Made by a program: the position numbers and the translations under genes. This document shows, one piece after another, positions 50,401 to 62,400 of a DNA stretch of 64,000 nucleotides. A model generated the notes under the pieces. That model ran no database searches. It was given only the letters and a program-made list of their open reading frames with translations, and was not told where the DNA came from. This DNA comes from Ziziphus jujuba (taxonomy: Eukaryota > Streptophyta > Magnoliopsida > Rosales > Rhamnaceae): contig NC_083382.1 in the NCBI RefSeq assembly GCF_031755915.1, positions 8,990,001 through 9,054,000 on the forward strand. The letters run 5' to 3'. Each line of letters starts with the position of its first letter. Position 1 is the first letter of the stretch.

Positions 50401-53400
50401 ACACCTTCTCTAACTAGTTTAAATCTTTTAACTAGTTATTTGATGCTGAGATAAAATCAGATTGATTAAAAAAATAAAAAAACAAAACTCATTTATGTTG
50501 TTTAAATATTTTCACTGCTTATTTGATGATGGAAGAAAATCAAATTGTTAAAAAGCATGGTTTTTTTGAGAGAAAAAAAAAAATATATATATATAGGGTA
50601 TTAGGCGACGCATAAGCATGATTATGCGTCGCCTATTACTAAAATTCAAAAAAAAAAAAAAAACTCTGTTTATCATCTTTAAATATTTTCACTGGTCATT
50701 TGATGCTGGAAGAAAATCAAATTGTTAAACAGGAAGATTTTAAAAAAAACACCTTCTCTAACTAGTTTAAATCTTTTAACTAGTTATTTGATGCTGAGAT
50801 AAAATCAGATTGATTAAAAAAATAAAAAAACAAAACTCATTTATGTTGTTTAAATATTTTCACTGCTTATTTTATGATGGAAGAAAATCAAATTGTTAAA
50901 AAGCATGGTTTTTTTGAGAGAAAAAAAAAATGGGGTATTAGGCGACGCATAATACTGCTTATGCGTCTCTTAAACCCTAAATTAAAAAAAAAAAAAAAAA
51001 AATCTCTTTATATTGTTTAAATATCTTCACTTGTTATTTGATGCTCCAACAAAATCAAATTGTTAAAAATGAAGGTTTAAAAAAATATATATAGGGTATT
51101 AGGCGACGCATAAGCATGATTATGCGTCGCCTATTACTAACATTCAAAAAAAAAAAAAAAAACTCTGTTTATCATCTTTAAATATTTTCACTGGTCATTT
51201 GATGCTGGAAGAAAATCAAATTGTTAAACAGGAAGATTTTAAAAATAAACACCTTCTCTAACTAGTTTAAATCTTTTAACTGGTTATTTGATGCTGAGAT
51301 AAAATCAGATTGATTAAAAAAATAAAAAAACAAAACTCATTTATGTTGTTTAAATATTTTCACTGCTTAGTTCATGATGGAAGAAAATCAAATTGTTAAA
51401 AAGAATGGTTTTTTTGAGAGAAAAAAAATATATATATAGGGTATTAGGCGACGCATAAGCATGATTATGCGTCGCCTATTACTAAAATTCAAAAAAAAAA
51501 AAAAACTCTGTTTATCATCTTTAAATATTTTCACTGGTCATTTGATGCTGGAAGAAAATCAAATTGTTAAACAGGAAGATTTAAAAAATAAACACCTTCT
51601 CTAACTAGTTTAAATCTTTTAACTAGTTATTTGATGCTGAGATAAAATCAGATTGATTAAAAAAATAAAAAAACAAAACTCATTTATGTTGTTTAAATAC
51701 TTTCACTGCTTATTTGATGATGGAAGAAAATCAAATTGTTAAAAAGCATGGTTTTTTTGAGAGAAAAAAAAAATATATATATATATATAGGGTATTAGGC
51801 GACGCATAAGCATGATTATGCGTCGCCTATTACTAAAATTCAAAAAAAAAAAAAAAAACTCTGTTTATCATCTTTAAATATTTTCACTGGTCATTTGATG
51901 CTGGAAGAAAATCAAATTGTTAAACAGGAAGATTTTAAAAAAAACACCTTCTCTAACTAGTTTAAATCTTTTAACTAGTTATTTGATGCTGAGATAAAAT
52001 CAGATTGATTAAAAAAATAAAAAAACAAAACTCATTTATGTTGTTTAAATATTTTCACTGCTTATTTGATGATGGAAGAAAATCAAATTGTTAAAAAGCA
52101 TGGTTTTTTTGAGAGAAAAAAAAAAATATATATATATATAGGGTATTAGGCGACGCATAAGCATGATTATGCGTCGCCTATTACTAAAATTCAAAAAAAA
52201 AAAAAAAAACTCTGTTTATCATCTTTAAATATTTTCACTGGTCATTTGATGCTGGAAGAAAATCAAATTGTTAAACAGGAAGATTTTAAAAAAAACACCT
52301 TCTCTAACTAGTTTAAACCTTTTAACTGGTTATTTGATGCTGAGATAAAATCAGATTGATTAAAAAAATAAAAACACGAAACTCATTTATGTTGTTTAAA
52401 TATTTTCACTGCTTATTTGATGATGGAAGAAAATCAAATTGTTAAATAGCATGGTTTTTTTGAGAGAAAAAAAATATATATATAGGGTATTAGGCGACGC
52501 ATAAGCATGATTATGCGTCGCCTATTACTAAAATTCAAAAAAAAAAAAAAACTCTGTTTATCATCTTTAAATATTTTCACTGGTCATTTGATGCTGGAAG
52601 AAAATCAAATTGTTAAACAGGAAGATTTTAAAAATAAACACCTTCTCTAACTAGTTTAAATTTTTTAACTGGTTATTTGATGCTAAGATAAAATCAGATT
52701 GATTAAAAAAATAAAAAAACAAAACTCATTTATGTTGTTTAAATATTTTCACTGCTTATTTGATGATGGAAGAAAATCAAATTGTTAAAAAGCATGGTTT
52801 TTTTGAGAGAAAAAAAAATGGGGTATTAGGCGACGCATAATACTGCTTATGCGTCGCCTAAACCCTAAATTAAAAAAAAAAAAAAAAACCTCCCATTATA
52901 TTGTTTCAATATCTTCACTGGTTATTTCATGCTCAACTAAAATCCAATTGTTAAAAATGAAGGTTTAAAAAAAATATATATATAGGGTATTAGGCGACGC
53001 ATAAGCATGATTATGCGTCGCCTATTACTAAAATTCAAACAAAAAAAAACTCTCTTTATCTTATTTAAATATCTTCACTGGTTATTTGATGCTCCAACAA
53101 AATCAAATTGTTAAAAATGAAGGTTTAAAAAAAAATATATAGGGTATTAGGCGACGCATAAGCATGATTATGCGTCGCCTATTACTAAAATTCAAAAAAA
53201 AAAAAAAAAACTCTGTTTATCATCTTTAAATATTTTCACTGGTCATTTGATGCTGGAAGAAAATCAAATTGTTAAACAGGAAGATTTTAAAAAAAACACC
53301 TTCTCTAACTAGTTTAAATCTTTTAACTAGTTATTTGATGCTGAGATAAAATCAGATTGATTAAAAAAATAAAAAAACAAAACTCATTTATGTTGTTTAA

Positions 53401-56400
53401 ATATTTTCACTGCTTATTTGATGATGGAAGAAAATCAAATTGTTAAAAAGCATGGTTTTTTTGAGAGAAAAAAAATATATATATAGGGTATTAGGCGATG
53501 CATAAGCATGATTATGCATCGCCTATTACTAAAATTCAAAAAAAAAAAAAAAACTCTGTTTATCATCTTTAAATATTTTCACTGGTCATTTGATGCTGGA
53601 AGAAAATCAAATTGTTAAACAGGAAGATTTTAAAAATAAACACCTTCTCTAACTAGTTTAAATCTTTTAACTAGTTATTTGATGCTGAGATAAAATCAGA
53701 TTGATTAAAAAAATAAAAAAACAAAACTCATTTATGTTGTTTAAATATTTTCACTGCTTATTTGATGATGGAAGAAAATCAAATTGTTAAAAAGCAAGGT
53801 TTTTTTGAAGAAAAAAAATATATATATATAGGGTATTAGGCGACGCATAAGCATGATTATGCGTCGCCTATTACTAAAATTCAAAAAAAAAAAAAAAACT
53901 CTGTTTATCATCTTTAAATATTTTCACTGGTCATTTGATGCTGGAAGAAAATCAAATTGTTAAACAGGAAGATTTAAAAAAAAACACCTTCTCTAACTAG
54001 TTTAAATCTTTTAACTAGTTATTTGATGCTGAGATAAAATCAGATTCATTAAAAAAATAAAAAAACAAAACTCATTTATGTTGTTTAAATATTTTCACTG
54101 CTTATTTGATGATGGAAGAAAATCAAATTGTTAAAAAGCATGGTTTTTTTGAGAGAAAAAAAATATATATATATATAGGGTATTAGGCGACGCATAAGCA
54201 TGATTATGCGTCGCCTATTACTAAAATTCAAAAAAAAAAAAAAACTCTGTTTATCATCTTTAAATATTTTCACTGGTCATTTGATGCTGGAAGAAAATCA
54301 AATTGTTAAACAGGAAGATTTTAAAAAAAAACACCTTCTCTAACTAGTTTAAATCTTTTAACTGGTTATTTGATGCTGAGATAAAATAAGATTGATTAAA
54401 AAAATAAAAAAACAAAACTCATTTATGTTGTTTAAATATTTTCACTGCTTATTTGATGATGGAAGAAAATCAAATTGTTAAAAAGCATGGTTTTTTTGAG
54501 AGAAAAAAAAAATATATATATATATAGGGTATTAGGCGACGCATAAGCATGATTATGCGTCGCCTATTACTAAAATTCAAAAAAAAAAAAAAAAACTCTG
54601 TTTATCATCTTTAAATATTTTCACTGGTCATTTGATGCTGGAAGAAAATCAAATTGTTAAACAGGAAGATTTTAAAAAAAACACCTTCTCTAACTAGTTT
54701 AAATCTTTTAACTGGTTATTTGATGCTGAGATAAAATCAGATTGATTAAAAAAATAAAAAAACAAAACTCATTTATGTTGTTTAAATATTTTCACTGCTT
54801 ATTTGATGATGGAAGAAAATCAAATTGTTAAAAAGCATGGTTTTTTTGAGAGAAAAAAAAAATGGGGTATTAGGCGATGCATAATACTGCTTATGCGTCA
54901 CTTAAACCCTAAATTAAAAAAAAAAAAAAAAAAAACATCTCTTTATATTGTTTAAATATCTTCACTTGTTATTTGATGCTCCAACAAAATCAAATTGTTA
55001 AAAATGAAGGTTTAAAAAAATATATATAGGGTATTAGGCGACGCATAAGCATGATTATGCGTCGCCTATGACTAACATTCAAAAAAAAAAAAAAAAACTC
55101 TGTTTATCATCTTTAAATATTTTCACTGGTCATTTGATGCTGGAAGAAAATCAAATTGTTAAACAGGAAGATTTTAAAAATAAACACCTTCTCTAACTAG
55201 TTTAAATCTTTTAACTGGTTATTTGATGCTGAGATAAAATCAGATTGATTAAAAAAATAAAAAAACAAAACTCATTTATGTTGTTTAAATATTTTCACTG
55301 CTTAGTTCATGATGGAAGAAAATCAAATTGTTAAAAAGAATGGTTTTTTTGAGAGAAAAAAAATATATATATAGGGTATTAGGCGACGCATAAGCATGAT
55401 TATGCGTCGCCTATTACTAAAATTCAAAAAAAAAAAAAAACTCTGTTTATCATCTTTAAATATTTTCACTGGTCATTTGATGCTGGAAGAAAATCAAATT
55501 GTTAAACAGGAAGATTTAAAAAATAAACACCTTCTCTAACTAGTTTAAATCTTTTAACTAGTTATTTGATGCTGAGATAAAATCAGATTGATTAAAAAAA
55601 TAAAAAAACAAAACTCATTTATGTTGTTTAAATATTTTCACTGCTTATTTGATGATGGAAGAAAATCAAATTGTTAAAAAGCATGGTTTTTTTGAGAGAA
55701 AAAAAAATATATATATATATAGGGTATTAGGCGACGCATAAGCATGATTATGCGTCGCCTATTACTAAAATTCAAAAAAAAAAAAAAAAACTCTGTTTAT
55801 CATCTTTAAATATTTTCACTGGTCATTTGATGCTGGAAGAAAATCAAATTGTTAAACAGGAAGATTTTAAAAAAAACACCTTCTCTAACTAGTTTAAATC
55901 TTTTAACTAGTTATTTGATGCTGAGATAAAATCAGATTGATTAAAAAAATAAAAAAACAAAACTCATTTATGTTGTTTAAATATTTTCACTGCTTATTTG
56001 ATGATGGAAGAAAATCAAATTGTTAAAAAGCATGGTTTTTTTGAGAGAAAAAAAAAATGGGGTATTAGGCGACGCATAATACTGCTTATGCGTCTCTTAA
56101 ACCCTAAATTAAAAAAAAAAAAAAAAAACATCTCTTTATATTGTTTAAATATCTTCACTTGTTATTTGATGCTCCAACAAAATCAAATTGTTAAAAATGA
56201 AGGTTTAAAAAAATATATATAGGGTATTAGGCGACGCATAAGCATGATTATGCGTCGCCTATTACTAACATTCAAAAAAAAAAAAAAAAACTCTGTTTAT
56301 CATCTTTAAATATTTTCACTGGTCATTTGATGCTGGAAGAAAATCAAATTGTTAAACAGGAAGATTTTAAAAATAAACACCTTCTCTAACTAGTTTAAAT

Positions 56401-59400
56401 CTTTTAACTGGTTATTTGATGCTGAGATAAAATCAGATTGATTAAAAAAATAAAAAAACAAAACTCATTTATGTTGTTTAAATATTTTCACTGCTTAGTT
56501 CATGATGGAAGAAAATCAAATTGTTAAAAAGAATGGTTTTTTTGAGAGAAAAAAAATATATATAGGGTATTAGGCGACGCATAAGCATGATTATGCGTCG
56601 CCTATTACTAAAATTCAAAAAAAAAAAAAAACTCTGTTTATCATCTTTAAATATTTTCACTGGTCATTTGATGCTGGAAGAAAATCAAATTGTTAAACAG
56701 GAAGATTTAAAAAATAAACACCTTCTCTAACTAGTTTAAATCTTTTAACTAGTTATTTGATGCTGAGATAAAATCAGATTGATTAAAAAAATAAAAAAAC
56801 AAAACTCATTTATGTTGTTTAAATATTTTCACTGCTTATTTGATGATGGAAGAAAATCAAATTGTTAAAAAGCATGGTTTTTTTGAGAGAAAAAAAAAAT
56901 GGGGTATTAGGCGACGCATAATACTGCTTATGCGTCTCTTAAACCCTAAATTAAAAAAAAAAAAAAAAAAACATCTCTTTATATTGTTTAAATATCTTCA
57001 CTTGTTATTTGATGCTCCAACAAAATCAAATTGTTAAAAATGAAGGTTTAAAAAAATATATATAGGGTATTAGGCGACGCATAAGCATGATTATGCGTCG
57101 CCTATTACTAACATTCAAAAAAAAAAAAAAAAACTCTGTTTATCATCTTTAAATATTTTCACTGGTCATTTGATGCTGGAAGAAAATCAAATTGTTAAAC
57201 AGGAAGATTTTAAAAATAAACACCTTCTCTAACTAGTTTAAATCTTTTAACTGGTTATTTGATGCTGAGATAAAATCAGATTGATTAAAAAAATAAAAAA
57301 ACAAAACTCATTTATGTTGTTTAAATATTTTCACTGCTTAGTTCATGATGGGAGAAAATCAAATTGTTAAAAAGAATGGTTTTTTTGAGAGAAAAAAAAT
57401 ATATATAGGGTATTAGGCGACGCATAAGCATGATTATGCGTCGCCTATTACTAAAATTCAAAAAAAAAAAAAAACTCTGTTTATCATCTTTAAATATTTT
57501 CACTGGTCATTTGATGCTGGAAGAAAATCAAATTGTTAAACAGGAAGATTTAAAAAATAAACACCTTCTCTAACTAGTTTAAATCTTTTAACTAGTTATT
57601 TGATGCTGAGATAAAATCAGATTGATTAAAAAAATAAAAAAACAAAACTCATTTATGTTGTTTAAATATTTTCACTGCTTATTTGATGATGGAAGAAAAT
57701 CAAATTGTTAAAAAGCATGGTTTTTTTGAGAGAAAAAAAAATATATATATATATAGGGTATTAGGCGACGCATAAGCATGATTATGCGTCGCCTATTACT
57801 AAAATTCAAAAAAAAAAAAAAAAACTCTGTTTATCATCTTTAAATATTTTCACTGGTCATTTGATGCTGGAAGAAAATCAAATTGTTAAACAGGAAGATT
57901 TTAAAAAAAACACCTTCTCTAACTAGTTTAAATCTTTTAACTAGTTATTTGATGCTGAGATAAAATCAGATTGATTAAAAAAATAAAAAAACAAAACTCA
58001 TTTATGTTGTTTAAATATTTTCACTGCTTATTTGATGATGGAAGAAAATCAAATTGTTAAAAAGCATGGTTTTTTTGAGAGAAAAAAAAAATGGGGTATT
58101 AGGCGACGCATAATACTGCTTATGCGTCTCTTAAACCCTAAATTAAAAAAAAAAAAAAAAAAAACATCTCTTTATATTGTTTAAATATCTTCACTTGTTA
58201 TTTGATGCTCCAACAAAATCAAATTGTTAAAAATGAAGGTTTAAAAAAATATATATAGGGTATTAGGCGACGCATAAGCATGATTATGCGTCGCCTATTA
58301 CTAACATTCAAAAAAAAAAAAAAAAACTCTGTTTATCATCTTTAAATATTTTCACTGGTCATTTGATGCTGGAAGAAAATCAAATTGTTAAACAGGAAGA
58401 TTTTAAAAATAAACACCTTCTCTAACTAGTTTAAATCTTTTAACTGGTTATTTGATGCTGAGATAAAATCAGATTGATTAAAAAAATAAAAAAACAAAAC
58501 TCATTTATGTTGTTTAAATATTTTCACTGCTTAGTTCATGATGGAAGAAAATCAAATTGTTAAAAAGAATGGTTTTTTTGAGAGAAAAAAAATATATATA
58601 GGGTATTAGGCGACGCATAAGCATGATTATGCGTCGCCTATTACTAAAATTCAAAAAAAAAAAAAAACTCTGTTTATCATCTTTAAATATTTTCACTGGT
58701 CATTTGATGCTGGAAGAAAATCAAATTGTTAAACAGGAAGATTTAAAAAATAAACACCTTCTCTAACTAGTTTAAATCTTTTAACTAGTTATTTGATGCT
58801 GAGATAAAATCAGATTGATTAAAAAAATAAAAAAACAAAACTCATTTATGTTGTTTAAATATTTTCACTGCTTATTTGATGATGGAAGAAAATCAAATTG
58901 TTAAAAAGCATGGTTTTTTTGAGAGAAAAAAAAAATGGGGTATTAGGCGACGCATAATACTGCTTATGCGTCTCTTAAACCCTAAATTAAAAAAAAAAAA
59001 AAAAAAACATCTCTTTATATTGTTTAAATATCTTCACTTGTTATTTGATGCTCCAACAAAATCAAATTGTTAAAAATGAAGGTTTAAAAAAATATATATA
59101 GGGTATTAGGCGACGCATAAGCATGATTATGCGTCGCCTATTACTAACATTCAAAAAAAAAAAAAAAAACTCTGTTTATCATCTTTAAATATTTTCACTG
59201 GTCATTTGATGCTGGAAGAAAATCAAATTGTTAAACAGGAAGATTTTAAAAATAAACACCTTCTCTAACTAGTTTAAATCTTTTAACTGGTTATTTGATG
59301 CTGAGATAAAATCAGATTGATTAAAAAAATAAAAAAACAAAACTCATTTATGTTGTTTAAATATTTTCACTGCTTAGTTCATGATGGAAGAAAATCAAAT

Positions 59401-62400
59401 TGTTAAAAAGAATGGTTTTTTTGAGAGAAAAAAAATATATATAGGGTATTAGGCGACGCATAAGCATGATTATGCGTCGCCTATTACTAAAATTCAAAAA
59501 AAAAAAAAAACTCTGTTTATCATCTTTAAATATTTTCATTGGTCATTTGATGCTGGAAGAAAATCAAATTGTTAAACAGGAAGATTTAAAAAATAAACAC
59601 CTTCTCTAACTAGTTTAAATCTTTTAACTAGTTATTTGATGCTGAGATAAAATCAGATTGATTAAAAAAATAAAAAAACAAAACTCATTTATGTTGTTTA
59701 AATATTTTCACTGCTTATTTGATGATGGAAGAAAATCAAATTGTTAAAAAGCATGGTTTTTTTGAGAGAAAAAAAAAATATATATATATAGGGTATTAGG
59801 CGACGCATAAGCATGATTATGCGTCGCCTATTACTAAAATTCAAAAAAAAAAAAAAAACTCTGTTTATCATCTTTAAATATTTTCACTGGTCATTTGATG
59901 CTGGAAGAAAATCAAATTGTTAAACAGGAAGATTTTAAAAAAAACACCTTCTCTAACTAGTTTAAATCTTTTAACTAGTTATTTGATGCTGAGATAAAAT
60001 CAGATTGATTAAAAAAATAAAAAAACAAAACTCATTTATGTTGTTTAAATATTTTCACTGCTTATTTGATGATGGAAGAAAATCAAATTGTTAAAAAGCA
60101 TGGTTTTTTTGAGAGAAAAAAAAAATGGGGTATTAGGCGACGCATAATACTGCTTATGCGTCTCTTAAACCCTAAATTAAAAAAAAAAAAAAAAAACATC
60201 TCTTTATATTGTTTAAATATCTTCACTTGTTATTTGATGCTCCAACAAAATCAAATTGTTAAAAATGAAGGTTTAAAAAAATATATATAGGGTATTAGGC
60301 GACGCATAAGCATGATTATGCGTCGCCTATTACTAACATTCAAAAAAAAAAAAAAAAACTCTGTTTATCATCTTTAAATATTTTCACTGGTCATTTGATG
60401 CTGGAAGAAAATCAAATTGTTAAACAGGAAGATTTTAAAAATAAACACCTTCTCTAACTAGTTTAAATCTTTTAACTGGTTATTTGATGCTGAGATAAAA
60501 TCAGATTGATTAAAAAAATAAAAAAACAAAACTCATTTATGTTGTTTAAATATTTTCACTGCTTAGTTCATGATGGAAGAAAATCAAATTGTTAAAAAGA
60601 ATGGTTTTTTTGAGAGAAAAAAAATATATATATAGGGTATTAGGCGACGCATAAGCATGATTATGCGTCGCCTATTACTAAAATTCAAAAAAAAAAAAAA
60701 ACTCTGTTTATCATCTTTAAATATTTTCACTGGTCATTTGATGCTGGAAGAAAATCAAATTGTTAAACAGGAAGATTTAAAAAATAAACACCTTCTCTAA
60801 CTAGTTTAAATCTTTTAACTAGTTATTTGATGCTGAGATAAAATCAGATTGATTAAAAAAATAAAAAAACAAAACTCATTTATGTTGTTTAAATACTTTC
60901 ACTGCTTATTTGATGATGGAAGAAAATCAAATTGTTAAAAAGCATGGTTTTTTTGAGAGAAAAAAAAAAATATATATATAGGGTATTAGGCGACGCATAA
61001 GCATGATTATGCGTCGCCTATTACTAAAATTCAAAAAAAAAAAAAAAAACTCTGTTTATCATCTTTAAATATTTTCACTGGTCATTTGATGCTGGAAGAA
61101 AATCAAATTGTTAAACAGGAAGATTTTAAAAAAAACACCTTCTCTAACTAGTTTAAACCTTTTAACTGGTTATTTGATGCTGAGATAAAATCAGATTGAT
61201 TAAAAAAATAAAAACACGAAACTCATTTATGTTGTTTAAATATTTTCACTGCTTATTTGATGATGGAAGAAAATCAAATTGTTAAATAGCATGGTTTTTT
61301 TGAGAGAAAAAAAATATATATATAGGGTATTAGGCGACGCATAAGCATGATTATGCGTCGCCTATTACTAAAATTCAAAAAAAAAAAAAAACTCTGTTTA
61401 TCATCTTTAAATATTTTCACTGGTCATTTGATGCTGGAAGAAAATCAAATTGTTAAACAGGAAGATTTTAAAAATAAACACCTTCTCTAACTAGTTTAAA
61501 TTTTTTAACTGGTTATTTGATGCTAAGATAAAATCAGATTGATTAAAAAAATAAAAAAACAAAACTCATTTATGTTGTTTAAATATTTTCACTGCTTATT
61601 TGATGATGGAAGAAAATCAAATTGTTAAAAAGCATGGTTTTTTTGAGAGAAAAAAAAAATGGGGTATTAGGCGACGCATAATACTGCTTATGCGTCTCTT
61701 AAACCCTAAATTAAAAAAAAAAAAAAAAAACATCTCTTTATATTGTTTAAATATCTTCACTTGTTATTTGATGCTCCAACAAAATCAAATTGTTAAAAAT
61801 GAAGGTTTAAAAAAATATATATAGGGTATTAGGCGACGCATAAGCATGATTATGCGTCGCCTATTACTAACATTCAAAAAAAAAAAAAAAAACTCTGTTT
61901 ATCATCTTTAAATATTTTCACTGGTCATTTGATGCTGGAAGAAAATCAAATTGTTAAACAGGAAGATTTTAAAAATAAACACCTTCTCTAACTAGTTTAA
62001 ATCTTTTAACTTGTTATTTGATGCTGAGATAAAATCAGATTGATTAAAAAAATAAAAAAACAAAACTCATTTATGTTGTTTAAATATTTTCACTGCTTAG
62101 TTCATGATGGAAGAAAATCAAATTGTTAAAAAGAATGGTTTTTTTGAGAGAAAAAAAATATATATATAGGGTATTAGGCGACGCATAAGCATGATTATGC
62201 GTCGCCTATTACTAAAATTCAAAAAAAAAAAAAAACTCTGTTTATCATCTTTAAATATTTTCACTGGTCATTTGATGCTGGAAGAAAATCAAATTGTTAA
62301 ACAGGAAGATTTAAAAAATAAACACCTTCTCTAACTAGTTTAAATCTTTTAACTAGTTATTTGATGCTGAGATAAAATCAGATTGATTAAAAAAATAAAA